The position numbers were made by a program, and so were the translations under genes. From contig JADGJG010000050.1 in assembly GCA_027596195.1 (NCBI GenBank), positions 1-59,569 of the forward strand: a DNA stretch of 59,569 nt, read 5' to 3'. The notes below the pieces were generated by a model, which was not told where the DNA came from, ran no database searches, and saw only the letters and a list, made by a program, of their open reading frames with translations. Positions 21,042 to 33,617 of the stretch are shown here, in pieces; position 1 is the stretch's first letter; every line of letters begins with the position of its first letter. This DNA is from Podochytrium sp. JEL0797 (taxonomy: Eukaryota > Chytridiomycota > Chytridiomycetes > Chytridiales > Chytriomycetaceae).

Positions 21042-22963
21042 ATGAGCTTCTTTTCGTTGGCTCTCTCTGGCGACACGCCCAGCGCGTTGCTCACATCTCT
21101 CGCACCCAACAGCATTCTGCGCCAGGCACTCGCTGCCAGTGACGCCGACTGTGGCGCTGTGGGCGCCCCTGCCGACGCCCTTGAGGTTCTCGCGTCACCT
21201 TCGCAGACGCTGCTCGCGTGTGTCGTTGCCAGCGCGCGTCTGCGCCTCGCCGCGAAAGGCGACACTGCGCCGCGCCTCGACGCGAATGTGCTGTTTGCCC
21301 ACGCGAGACGCATCGCATCGCAACTCGCATCGCAAAAACACTCCGAAGACTTGGACACAATCACTGTCCCTTTTGCACAGGCTATGGCTGCCCTGGCCGA
21401 CAGACTGCGTGCCCCAATGCTGCCCGTGCTGGCCCTGAGAGACATTTTGCGCAATGAGTGAGTGCTTAGCAAAGTACTCAACCATGTCTCACTCTCGAGA
21501 AACAGACGCTACTGCTCCCCACAAACAAACCACCACCAACTGTCCCGCATCCACGTACTCTTCCTCAAACATTGCATCCTGTCAAAAATCCACCAGCTCG
21601 CCCTGCCCGTCATCGAACTACCCCTCTCTAAAATCTCGCGTCCCGCAAAGCACATGCTCTCCATCACGGATTTCCTGCTCTACTCCTACTACGCCGGCAT
21701 CATTTTCGCAACTCTCAAGCGCTTTGACGAAGCCGTCGATATGTTCCGCTCCTGTCTCGCCGCCCCTTCTCGCGGCGGCACCTCTGCCATCCAAGTCGAA
21801 GCCTGGAGAAAGGGTGTCCTCTGCCACTTTCTTGCCGGTCTCCCTGGTGGTTGGAAGGCCTTTGAAAAGGATGGTATCGCCGCCTGTGCCAATCTCTCGG
21901 TTCTCAAGACGATTGAAAATGGAGGTTTTCGTAAAGGCTATCTCGACCTTTTGAATGCTTGCAACAAGGGTGTTTTTGTTGTTGCCCAAGCTGGTATGTT
22001 TTGCTTTTTTCGTTGAGTGGGGCAGAGTGAGCGAGCCGAGCGTGAGCCCGAGCGAAGCGAGGGCGGGGTGGGGCCGGAGCGCAGCGACGCGGCGTGCGCG
22101 CGCGCAGCGCACGTCATGCATAGCACAAAGCGCGTAGCGCATGCAGGGAGCGAAGCGGTGGCGCGCGCGCGACGCACGCAGTGCGAAGCGAAGAAGAGTA
22201 GCGACGCAGCGCGTCGCGTCGCACGCAGTGCATAGCAATCAAATCTAACCCATTCTCCCCCAAACCATCCCCCCAAAAAAACACAATAGAACTCCAAAAA
22301 TACTCAGACATCTTTGCCAAATCCAACAACCTCGGCCTCGCGAAACAATGCTGCGCGCACCACCTCACCCGCCAACGAATCCTCCACCTCACACACACCC
22401 ACTTGACCCTCTCGATCGCCGACATTGCGAAAGCCGTGCGAGATTCCGTCCCTCCCCCCGCCGTCGATGCCGCCGTCCAACAACCCAACGGAGGAGGGAC
22501 CGGTGCCGCGCAATCCGCCGCGCTCATCAAACACCACATTCTGCATTTGATTGAATCGGGACAAGTCCATGCGACCATGGACGAGAGTATCCAATCGGAC
22601 ACTGCGGTGGGTGGCACGAACGGCGCCATGGTGTCGTTCCACGACGTGACGCACTCTTACGCGGACCGCGCGTCCATGATTCAATTGGACACGTTGATGA
22701 AGACTTCGATCCGCGTGTTTGACCGGTTCAGCGAGATGGACAAGAGTTTGGGCTCGTCGAAAGAGTATTTGGTCAAGGCGCATGTGGAGAAGGAGAGGGC
22801 GGGTGGAAGTGTGGGGGGTGCGTCTGTGGGTGCTGGCGGTGCCGGTGCATCGTTGGGGTTGTTTAATATCGGGACAGGGAGTGGGGTTTCGTTTGATGAT
22901 GATGGGGTTGAGGATGACGACGATGTGTTTATGGGGGATGGGAATGACGACGAGTTGGTGTGA
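21042..22963 (+). CDS. CSN3: COP9 signalosome complex subunit 3
   Basis: Three exons, 21042-21457, 21506-21993 and 22290-22963, encode 525 residues. The central part shows the CSN3 pattern: LSRIHVLFLKHCILSKIHQL, then FLLYSYYAGIIFATLKRFDE, MFRSCLAAPSRGGTSAIQVE, and a C-terminal PCI region with RILHLTHTHLTLSIADIAKA and IESGQVHATMDESI. The C-terminus is Gly/Ala-rich then acidic. CSN3 is a PCI-domain subunit of the COP9 signalosome, which removes Nedd8 from cullins and so controls SCF ligases; the F-box protein and RBX1 in this window belong to the same system. The second intron is unusually long (296 nt) and filled with a GC-rich repeat. Confidence 0.9.
22017..22240. repeat. GC-rich AGCG-motif repeat inside CSN3 intron 2
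   Basis: About 220 bp built from recurring GAGCGAAGCG, GCGCAGCG, CACGCAGTGC and GCGCGCGC motifs, with local dyads such as GTGCGCGCGCGCAGCGCAC. Composition differs sharply from the flanking exons and from other introns in the window. No coding potential is inferred. It looks like an inserted satellite-like or foldback element. Confidence 0.7.
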
Positions 22964-23077
22964 GAATGTTGTTGAAGTTGTTTTTTTCTCGTTGTTCTTG
23001 CAGAGTTTTGATATACAAAAAGACCATCTGGCTTATTCAAAAACTGTTATTTAATTATAAACAAAAAAGAAAAAGAG

Positions 23078-24655
23078 TTATGTTGACAACGCCCCCCTCC
23101 CCCCACTTTGCCCCAACAACGCATCCCCTTCCCTCGCCGACAAGGTCGCCGCATAATCCTCATCGTCATACCCCCGCACATCAAACAACACCGTCTCCTT
23201 CCTCCACCCCACCAAACTCAAAACAAGCCCCCAAATCAACACGGCATCCTCCCACAAATCATCCGGCTTCACCACATCCACCAACGCATCCCACATACTC
23301 AACCGCATCGCAGCAGGTCCCACCCCTTCCCCTTCAATCGTCCCATAAACCCCCGCCGAAACCCTCCTCCGCCTCGGACTCACCGGTGTCGCCACCGCCA
23401 CCCCATCCCCATGCACACCCGCACCCACAGCCCCTCTCACCCCCCTAAACTCCCTCCAAGAAAACGCCCAACAATTCATCACCGCGGCTCCACACATTTC
23501 AAAACACGTCAAAAACGACATGATGGCATTCACAACCTCCCCCACCTCCCACCTCTCATTCCCCTTGACCCTCCCCTGCGCCACCAACACAACCAACACC
23601 GCGCCCTGCACGTACCCCACAAACAGCACAAACTTAATCGCCATGAACTGGTAAATGGGTCTTCCCGGGGGTAAATCGTGATGCACGGCGAGGTAGAATG
23701 TGAGGAGGGAGAACATGGCGAGTCCCATTCCTGTGAGGTTGAAGAGGATGGCCCAGAAATGGCCGTAGCGTGGGGAGAAGGAGTCTGGGCAGAAGCGGTT
23801 GATGTGGGAGAGGTAGATTGTGAAGGAGGAGGAGAAGAGGCGGGTAAGGACCTGTTTGTGCGGAGGCGCATTTAAGTTTGGGTGTTGGATTTCGAAACGG
23901 GGGCGCCAAACCAATTGACAAATCCCAAGCTTGCAATACGTCAAAAACCGTGGATTCTTTGGATCATAATGAAAACAACACCATGGCGGTGGAAACCGTC
24001 TCACACTCGATCCACCCGAACATTGCATCGACTCTCGCTGTTCTCCCCACGTGTGTCCGAGATATAGGAGGCATAGATTGAAGAAGGAGTAGACGGCGAA
24101 TCCTTCGTCTGTGTGGTTGTGTGCAGGTATCAGAATGACGGTTTCGTTGACTGGGTTCGAAATTATTTTTGGGCGGTGGCGGGATACGTACAGACGTCTC
24201 GATAGAGGTTGATGTAGATGGCGGCATCTGGAAACCGGTACGACACGAACGCGCAGAAAGCATAAGAAGGCACCATGAACAGAATCTAGGAGAGCAAATA
24301 TGTGTCAGCAAAAACTCCGCCCCCCTCCCCTCCGCCCCCATGATTTCTCAACGTTATTTACCCGCACGATATGCCTCTGCAACGTCGGCCGCGTCCAGTT
24401 CCTCAAATGCAACACAATCAACGTGGCCGAGATGAGAATCGCCATGAGGGCAAAGAAGCCCGCGGTCGCCCATCCAACCAGCCATTTGCTGTCGTCGTTG
24501 TCATCGTCCGTGTCGAGGTTTGTGAATGAGAAGAGAGGGTTTGTGTGTGCGTAGGAGAGGAGGAGGGATTGGAGGAAACGTTCGGGGGGGATGGGGGCGT
24601 GGTGGACGGGGCATTCGAAGGTGTCGTTTGCGGAGAACATTTTTTCGTCTGTCAT
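23078..24655 (-). CDS. TMEM184/organic-solute-transporter-alpha family membrane protein
   Basis: Three exons, 24655-24362, 24285-24192 and 24108-23078, encode 472 residues. The order of family motifs is present: first helix near WLVGWATAGFFALMAILISA, then HLRNWTRPTLQRHIVR, ILFMVPSYAFCAF, IYINLYRDVYEGFAVYSFFN, the Cys-rich PPWCCFHYDPKNPRFLTYCK with GICQLVWRP, and later helices around FNLTGMGLAMFSLLTFYLAV and KFVLFVGYVQGAVL. The C-terminal ~120 residues are cytosolic and variable. Seven membrane segments are expected. The fungal members are usually vacuolar or endomembrane proteins of unclear transport role. Convergent with CSN3 (114 bp apart). Confidence 0.85.
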
Positions 24656-26373
24656 TTTCTAATCAAAATATTTAGGAAAGGATGGAGAAAAAAGATTGAG
24701 CCGGTGGATGAGGACCAGCAGGAACTCATCTAAATGATTCGGCGTTAAAAAAAACTACGTTGCTGAGACGTTTTTTTTTTCTCCTTTAACTTTTCCTTTC
24801 AAGATTCTTTCCCGAGTACCTCTTGATTAAATTGAATTCGCATTCTGGAGTGTCAATTCATTTTTCTTCTTTGTTTTGACCCTTAACCACCTCCGCCCCA
24901 CCCCCGCCCCTGTTTTATCGAATCCGCGGAATGCCCAAAAAATGCCACTCGAGCTCAAAAACCCCCCACAAGCTGTCAGAAAATAAGAAGATTATGAGGC
25001 TATCCTCAACGCGTATACGTCTGAGGAGTCTGTACCTCAGGCCGCATTAAAATTATATATTTTATATATTATTATTTTCCTTCCCCCCCCCCCCTTTCCT
25101 GAATGATGAGGGCGACGAGCAGGGGCGGGAATTCCGTGCTGAGATGCGTCGCGTATTCGGGGTACTCATCCGGGTAACGGATTTTGAGGTCGGGCGATGC
25201 TGGACAATCTCGACGCAATCGACTCCAGCCCCGAGGCAAACAAAAAAGGACGTTCACGCGACGCGCTTGAAGGAGTGAAAAAGATGAGTGCTTCATTTTT
25301 AAAAAGGGAGAGTAAATACTGTTACAAGCACTCAGAAAACAGTGTGCTTTATTCTTGACTCTGAATTTGGTGGCTGATTGGTGGCTGAATTCTAATTGTC
25401 CTACGTTGTTTTATTTGGAAGGAAGGGGTGGGTGGCGCGTTGGTGATGTTGTCGGGTTAATTTCGGCGCGTCTTTTTTTTTTGTTCTCTCCACAAAGTAC
25501 TTGCTTCATTTATTGCATACTTTGTGGAGGTGCGTACATTCATTCTGTTGTGTTGTGTTGAGTTATTGATCGGATGTTTTGGAGGAAGGTTTCTACTCGA
25601 GCTTCATTGATCACCTTGTGCACCGACCGAATTGTTGAAAAGTCGCTGCATTTTAAAAGGTCTCCCACGCACTACCTGTCAAAACCGCATCCTCGCGCCA
25701 CCGAATTGTCAAGTTCTGACAAGTTGCCACAGCAAGGACAAACAACACTCTACACGAGCGAATCACACGGAATCTCTGTTACCTATAACAGCAGGCGCAC
25801 AGAAGTTCCGGTCAGTGCAGGCCTCCCAACCACGACCAAAGGGCACCAGGACTTGCTCACATTGCACAGGAAGCCAACAGGATAGCAGAAAGAGCGATGC
25901 CGAGCGGTGCTGGTGGGTGCCAGCACACGAAATTTTTGGGGCGTTTCATTTTTCCCCGGGATTTCTCGGGAAACCCCCGGGGACTCCCGGGGGTCAATTT
26001 GCTGTGACACAAATTCAAGAAGAAAAACAAAGAAAACTATCGGTCCTTGGTCAGGAAAAATCGGCCGAGAAACACTCCTAAGTAGTGTTGGAGAATTGAC
26101 CTTTCCGCCGCTTGGCGGCCCATAACAATCAACAAGTAAATTTTGGAACACGCGCTGCCTCGGCAATCTAGCACGTAATCTGAATGTTGGCTTTGGATTG
26201 GACTCAGTTCCCTGTATTCTCCGAGTCCCACCGATGCCCGCGACAAAGCAATTTTGGCCAGCGATGAGCTTCCTATTCTATTTGCGAAGCTCGTCGTTAC
26301 TTTAGAAACATAAGAAAAAAAAGTACACGTTTATTTTATTGTTTTGTTGGCTGTTCGCCCGAAAAAGAAATAA
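24656..26373. other. Gene-poor stretch
   Basis: No supportable gene. Contains AT-rich tracts near 25050, a C run near 25085, and a pair of GC-rich hairpins near 25955-25994. Open frames here are short and without recognisable motifs. Confidence 0.55.
25955..25994. repeat. Adjacent pair of GC-rich hairpins
   Basis: The first hairpin is 25955-25970 (six pairs including one G-T, 4-nt loop). The second is 25973-25994, ACCCCCGGG-GACT-CCCGGGGGT, a perfect 9-bp stem with a 4-nt loop. The two stems are separated by 2 nt in an otherwise AT-leaning region. The arrangement resembles the double-hairpin elements described from chytrid and Allomyces mitochondrial DNAs. Confidence 0.7.
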
Positions 26374-27693
26374 TCATGCAGTTTTGGAATCCCGCAAGCT
26401 AGCCAAATGAGCTCTCCGCGCGAGAGGCGGCGCAATTCCCAGCGCCTTCCTCCTCGAAGTCGAATTGCCATCCAAATACGGCCGCTCCCCAAGCGACGCC
26501 GCACGATCCCCCAACCGACTAAACTCATCAACATCGAAATCAACGGTCGCCGTATGATAAGAAGAGCGGTTATCCCAGACAGCCACATCGTTTTTGTCCC
26601 AGCGGAAACGGACTTGCACGTCGTGGTTTTGCACGGTGAGGTTGAACAAGTGGGTGAGGACAAGGTCGCTTTCGTCTTTGGAAAGTTCATTGATGCGCAG
26701 CGAAAACTCTTTGTTGGCGAACCTGAACGCGTATTATTTTCGTTGTCAGTGAAACACAACAACAGTGAAGCGTGGAACAAACGAACTCACACTCCCTTCC
26801 ATCCAGTAACCGGATTCGTCCGAATCACTGGATGCACCGCCGTCAAATGAACCCCAACATCCTCAGGGGCACCACGTGGGCCAGGATGGATCTCCGCCAA
26901 CCCCGCTTCAGCCAACTTGAGGAACCCAACTCCGCTGTGGGTCGCCGTCAAGCCCTCCAAGAATTTCTGGAAAGCGGGGGAGAGACGGTCGTAAACCTCG
27001 TACGCACTGGCCCAGAGCGTGTCGCCGCCTTCGGGTGGAGTGTCGCGAATCTTGAGGACGGCGTAGTCGGATGGAATGTTTTCGAATGTTATGCTGTCAA
27101 TTGCAAGTAAGTGGTTAAAGACTGGAAAATGATGAGAAACGGAAGCGCTCCAGAAACTCACTCAGAATGCCACTGCCTCGAATGTAACTCCGACCCAAAC
27201 CCATACGCCTCCCAACGAACCTTTTCCGCCTCCGAAGAAATCACGTAATTCTTGTTTCCAAGTTCGTCTGATTCATCACTGATGGGGTGAGCATGGAGTC
27301 CTGAGGTGCTTGGCTTTCCGGAAGCACGGCCGAGGCGGTCAGCGAATTCCTTTTGCTCGTCGAATGTGATGTCTTGGTTGCGCAGGAAGACCACGTTGCG
27401 TTCGGAGACGAGGATGGCAAAGTCGAGGAGGAGTTCGTCCGAATTGGGCGCGTTGAGTAAATCACGGATTTGGATTCTGGGAATGTGAGGGTGAAGTTAG
27501 TTTCACTCTAGGGAGAGACAAAGTGAACTCGTAAGTACCCTTTCTCGAACTCCGTTCCAATGTGCGGTTGGAGTTTGGAGCTCTTGTAGAGAGCATCCAA
27601 CGAGAAGTTTCTCTTCTTTGGTTGGACCTTTAGCGTCTGGTTCTTCAACGACAAGGTGGTGGCAACTTGGGCGAGTTGTTCAGCAGGTGACAT
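26374..27693 (-). CDS. TauD/TfdA-type Fe(II)/2-oxoglutarate dioxygenase, intact copy
   Basis: Four exons, 27693-27539, 27476-27162, 27093-26791 and 26722-26374, encode 373 residues. The metal triad can be seen: His and Asp in W-H-S-D-I-T-F-E, where the Asp codon is split by the second intron (GA|C), and the distal His in DNRSSYHTATVDFD. The Arg that binds 2-oxoglutarate lies in the following GERPYLDGNSTSRR segment. GGDTLWASAYEVYDRLSPAF and AVHPVIRTNPVTGWKGVF are further family blocks. The family oxidises taurine, other sulfonates or related substrates; the exact substrate is not readable from sequence. No targeting signal. Related copies lie at 54.9-56.1 kb (broken) and at the right edge. Confidence 0.9.
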
Positions 27694-28448
27694 TTTGAGA
27701 ATGTATTCTTGGTAGAGATTTCCTCTTTAACCCTGCCTTTGTGCCGAATTGCGTCATGACCCGTGTCTCATTGAGCGCACGTGCATTTTGGCGATGACAA
27801 ATCAGAAAAATTGATGAGGAGAACAAACTACGAATAATCACATAAACCTGGATATCGCAAACAGATTTAATTCTTTTGGTTCGTTCACCAAGAAGAGGCA
27901 GCAATTTATATCCTTGTTGGCTGCATCGCGGACCATCGCGACTCCCGTTAACGAACGAAGGAAGCTACACCTCCAATACAACTGCGCGGAATTACGGGGC
28001 AACATGCTTCATAGTCATCAACACCGCCTCCATCTCGGTCCATCCACGCGTCTTCAACCCACATGCAGTCGGGGTTGATTGCCTTGCACAGTTGAGCCAC
28101 CTATGAACGTCAGGTGTGGCCCATGGCATCAAGGGCGATGATATTGAATGCCACTCAGGATCGCGGCCAGCTGTTTTGCGCGCGTGTTTGCAGATATTTA
28201 ACAGAGCAAACTTTTCAAAACATTCCTTACCTGCCACGCATATATCAACAATGAGATTTACTCGCACTACCACTCAACAGCCCGGCATATCTCTCAATAT
28301 TTGCGCGCATTTTTATAGACTGCCTTGACGGTTCAGATCAGACAAGGGAAAAATGTGCAGCAACCGCCTATTTATTCTCGAAAGCAACTGCAGCAAAAAA
28401 ACAAAGAAACAACAGATATATAAAAAACTCGGGCCATATTTGAGAAAT
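27694..28448. other. No intact gene; possible coding relic on minus strand
   Basis: Between TauD and the RBX1 pseudogene. On the minus strand around 27990-28110 one frame gives VAQLCKAINPDCMWVEDAW followed by MDRDGGGVDDYEACCPVI, which looks protein-like but is interrupted on both sides, has no start and matches nothing I recognise. The rest shows no signal. Confidence 0.4.
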
Positions 28449-29243
<795 letters not shown>

Positions 29244-29522
29244 TTCGGGATAAAGTTTTTTGGATGCGATCGAGATTAAATCGACCCCCTTGTTCGATAT
29301 TTTTTCGTTTTTCCCTTCCAAAGCATCTGGTCACATTCATTCTTCTTCAACTGTGCCAATTCTTTGTCACCTCTACCCAACTCCTCCGCAACCGTCGTCT
29401 CGGCTCCAGCCGCAATATCAGACAAGGGGAAAATTTGCAACAACCGCCATTTTATTCTCGATCGCAACTGCAGCAAAAACAACGAAACAACGGATATACA
29501 AAACTCGGGCCACTTTGAGAAT

Positions 29523-30360
<838 letters not shown>

Positions 30361-30458
30361 GGCTTTTTTGTTGAAGTTTTTTGGATGCGATCGAGCACCA
30401 AATGACCACCCGTTTATTCCAACATGTTTTGCGTCTCCCTTCCAGATGAACCCCCCCA

Positions 30459-31772
30459 TCAGTGCTCATGCGTGTCCTTCTTCAACTCCGCCAAATTCTT
30501 GGTCACCTCCACGGGCGTCCCCAACACCACCAACTCCTCCACAACCGTCGTCTCGGCTCCAGACAAGTTGTCCGCAATAAACAACGTAATACTCTGAACG
30601 CTCTGGTACTTGACAAATCGGAGGGGAACAGTTGCACTAACGCTGGTTTCGGACGCTTGCGTGTACAAGGGGGTGAGGTCGATAGTTTCGAGGGGTTCGA
30701 GAGAGTCGGCTTCGTCGAAAGAGAGAGTGGTGGGACGGTTGATGTAGGTTTTGATAATCTTGGGGGCTTTGTCTGTATTGTACGAGGTTTCGCGGAGAAA
30801 TCAGTCAGCGACTTTCCCAGAACGCGTTCCTTATTGGGACCCCCATCCATCCAAAACACTCTCACCCTTTGGAGCACGAATCGTCAACGAATGCACCTTG
30901 ACGACCTGATTGAACGGGACAACAAGAATCAACTGCTCATCCACATCGCTCTCGAGAAACTGAGTCGCGCCTTTCGCAAACACACTCGCGACCGTGTGCG
31001 TGTCGGATTGGTTCAGGCATTCGAGTTGGCGCATGTCAATGAATTCGGTGAGGGCTCCCTGTTGCATGTTTTGGAATGTGAGCGAGAAAGAAAGCAAGGG
31101 TCAATTCACTCACGTGGGGGCCAGCCGAAGGACCCGCAGCGGATCCATCTTGAGGTCCTTGATGCTGCTCAACCAACGCCTGTAATACTTCAAGTCAGAA
31201 CAACAACCCGTCCGGAATTCGAAATCCCAAACAAAACTCGCCTGCAACTGTGTCGGATCCGCTCCCTTCATGGTCGCCACCAATGCACCGGCCTTGTAGA
31301 ACTGGAACGTTGGGACGGACGTGATTTGGTTCTTTCCGGCAGTTTCCTAATAGCGGCGTCTGAGCAAAAACGCGCGGCCCTTCTGATCCCCCGAAAGTTC
31401 GAAGATCCCACACGCAGACACACCTTGAGCTGGTCAATATCAACCGTGACAAAGGACACGTGTCTGTGTTTGGACGCGAGCTCGGCGTAAAACGGTTTGA
31501 TGGCTTTGCACTGATGTCAAACAGCCGTCAGTACAAACACCCCCAATCGAGAGACGATACACTTACAGGACCGCACCAGGATGCCGTAAAGTCCACAACG
31601 ACCTGGTTGAGAAGAGGGGTGGGGTGAATTAAATCACGGGGTCGAGACGAGATCAACACGCAAAGCGATCCAGTGCTTGTCTGAAGTGGTTTCGTACCAG
31701 CTTGGAGGGTTCCGCAGACGCAATTGTCTCGGCGAATTGGGCGTCCGTGGCCATGCTTTTGACGAATGCCAT
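30459..31772 (-). CDS. TXNL1: Thioredoxin-like protein 1 (thioredoxin plus PITH domain)
   Basis: Seven exons, 31772-31698, 31602-31567, 31510-31424, 31346-31242, 31179-31114, 31058-30866 and 30772-30459, encode 291 residues, close to the usual size. Residues 1-105 are a thioredoxin fold with the redox site WCGPCKAIKP split by an intron between Pro and Cys, and VPTFQFYKAG. A short linker leads to the PITH domain (GALTEFIDMRQLECLNQSD, VDEQLILVVPFNQVVKVHSL, APKIIKTYINRPTTLSFDEA, SITLFIADN). TXNL1-type proteins are cytosolic and bind the 26S proteasome via the PITH domain. The intron at 31241 appears to use a GC donor (CAG|GCGAGT). The end lies 98 bp upstream of the RBX1 start on the same strand. 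Confidence 0.93.
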
Positions 31773-31926
31773 TGGGGGGTTGACGGTTTTTGTGAAGTTT
31801 CTTGGGGAGGAATGCATCCTCTTTCTTCTGCTTCCCCTTCCTCCAGCTCCTCATTTCGTTTGATTCATCTGTAGCTGAAGAATGGGACTAAAAAACTGAT
31901 TTGAAACGCGTTCAAAACCTCGCGAA
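31773..31926. promoter_or_regulatory. Short divergent promoter between TXNL1 and the TPMT-type gene
   Basis: The two ATGs face away from each other with 154 bp between. T/C-rich tracts are present on the plus strand; no specific factor site is recognised. Confidence 0.4.
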
Positions 31927-32795
31927 ATGCCCACCTCACCACCCGCTTCATTCGCTCCACCCGGCGGCCTCCCACCCCTCGGAAACGTTCCCGACCAACA
32001 ATTCTGGGAATCCGCGTGGTCAAACAACCGAACCAACTGGGACCTTGGCGGCCCCACGCCAGCACTCGTCTCCATCCTGACCTCGCATGACTCGATCCTG
32101 TTTCCATCCACCAAACACTCGCACAAGGTTCTGATTCCAGGCGTTGGACGCGGGTATGACTTGGTTGCATTTGCCCAGAAACCAGGATTGCATGTCGTCG
32201 GGTTGGATATCAGCGCGACAGTTGAGTCATTTTTTTGCATCATGGTGTTTAATTAACCATGGTTATTTCTATTTTTGCTTTCTGGCAGGGAATCGAGGAA
32301 GCCAAAAAGGAACTCGCGAGATCCCACTTATCCACAGACCGCGCGGAAGCCCTGTTGATGGATTTTTTCGAATTCAAACCCACCGAGCCGTTCGATGTTG
32401 TCTATGACCACACGTGAGTGTGTTCTGTGTACTGTTGAATACGGGCGGACCTTACGGCTTGTTGCTTTTGAAGGGGGGCTGACCATTCCTTCATGCACCC
32501 ACAAAAAAGATTCCTCTGCGCAATCCACCCCACCCAACGTCTCGACTGGTCAAACAAAATGGCAAGCCTTACTGCCAAAAACGGACACCTCATTTGTTAC
32601 ATGTTCCCTCTTCGCGACGCGGACGAACGCGGTCCCCCGTTCGCTCTCAGTGAAGAAATTTACGATCAACTTCTTGGCGCGAGTTTTGAGAAGGTGTTAG
32701 TGCGCGATTTGGAGGAGAGTGAGGCGCTTACAAAGGGGGGGGAGAGGGAGCGGTTTGGGGGGCAGAAGATTTCGTTGTGGAAACGCAGAGAATAA
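31927..32795 (+). CDS. TPMT-family S-adenosylmethionine-dependent thiol methyltransferase
   Basis: Three exons, 31927-32220, 32289-32413 and 32510-32795, encode 234 residues. Family blocks are visible: FWESAWSNNRTNWDLGGPTP, the SAM-binding motif VLIPGVGRGYDLVAFAQ, VVGLDIS, MDFFEFKPTEPFDVVYDHTF, then LCAIHPTQRLDWSNKMASL and GHLICYMFPL. This arrangement is shared by thiopurine methyltransferases and fungal/plant thiol and halide methyltransferases. It is probably cytosolic; the substrate cannot be decided. The first intron donor is GTTGAG, slightly unusual. Confidence 0.9.
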
Positions 32796-32924
32796 AATAT
32801 TTTTGCTGGCTGTTTGAGGGTGGAGTTCGTGAACGTGTTGTTACGAGTGTTTTGATCGTCCTGGAACATACAATTCACATCTTTCTTTCTCCTCAGTGCA
32901 AATAGTAAATTCAATTAATTCAAT

Positions 32925-33170
32925 TAATACAAAATCAAAAACCCAAAACAACCCAATCGCGCGTTCAATCTCCACACCCACATCAATATCAAAGAACCCA
33001 GGACGCCGTCGAAACACCCGGCATCGTCTGCATCTCCCCAAGCAACGGGTACAAGAACCCAGCCAAAAAATTGCGCGAATGTCTCTCACAGGAACCACTG
33101 ACCTTTCGACGCCCTTGAGCTGAGAAGGAAAAGTGCGTATTGGCCATGCAGATGGGACGCATTCAAACTG
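32925..33170 (-). pseudogene. Duplicated 3'-end fragment of the C1-THF synthase gene
   Basis: About 245 bp closely matching 33605-33860, the last coding exon and stop region of the neighbouring C1-tetrahydrofolate synthase. It encodes recognisable but frameshifted pieces such as RPGFFDIDV and VPVRDIRA. No upstream exons are attached, so it is a dead fragment. Confidence 0.85.
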
Positions 33171-33310
33171 CCATGCAGGTGTAGCAAAAATTGAGTATTC
33201 AGAACAGATTCTTTTAGAACTCTCGTGCAGTTAGTTTGAACGACATCGCAAGTTTGCTGAAGAGAATGGACCGAACCGGCAAGCGTTTCGCGTTTGAGGA
33301 ATCGAAATAA

Positions 33311-33552
33311 TTGAGACATAATCTCTCAAGGCCCAGCAGCAAGTCTTTGGAGAAATGCATCCAGACACCTTTACTACACACCACAAACTGGCTAGTTTAT
33401 ACCAATCAGAAGGTCAGTATGGTGAAGCAGAGCCACTCTATCTCAAATGTCTCAAGGCCAGGAAGCACGTTCTTGGAGAAAAGCATCCACATACTCTTAC
33501 CACACTGGAAAATCTCAAGACGGTGACGGAGGGGCTGATATGCCAAGAATAA
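33311..33552 (+). pseudogene. Isolated kinesin-light-chain-type TPR fragment
   Basis: The frame encodes one and a half repeats of the TPR class found in kinesin light chains and NB-ARC/TPR proteins: MHPDTFTTHHKLASLYQSEG, then YGEAEPLYLKCLKARKHVLG and EKHPHTLTTLENLK, then a stop. It has no separate start or promoter and lies between a gene fragment and a functional gene, so it is most likely a captured or decayed piece of a larger gene. Confidence 0.6.
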
Positions 33553-33617
33553 GAATTCATTCTTTTAATTATTGAAATAATAAATTCAATCGGTTTATTC
33601 ACACACAAATCAAAAAC

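Noticed and set aside
22017..22240. GC-rich block in CSN3 as an extra exon
   Set aside because: It shifts the frame and interrupts the conserved CSN3 sequence; splicing 21993 to 22290 joins the conserved parts exactly.
27090..27165. Apparent H-x-E instead of H-x-D iron ligand in the TauD copies (HSE, HAE at the end of an exon)
   Set aside because: The Glu codon arises only by reading into the intron. Splicing GA|C gives Asp in both copies, so the metal site is canonical.
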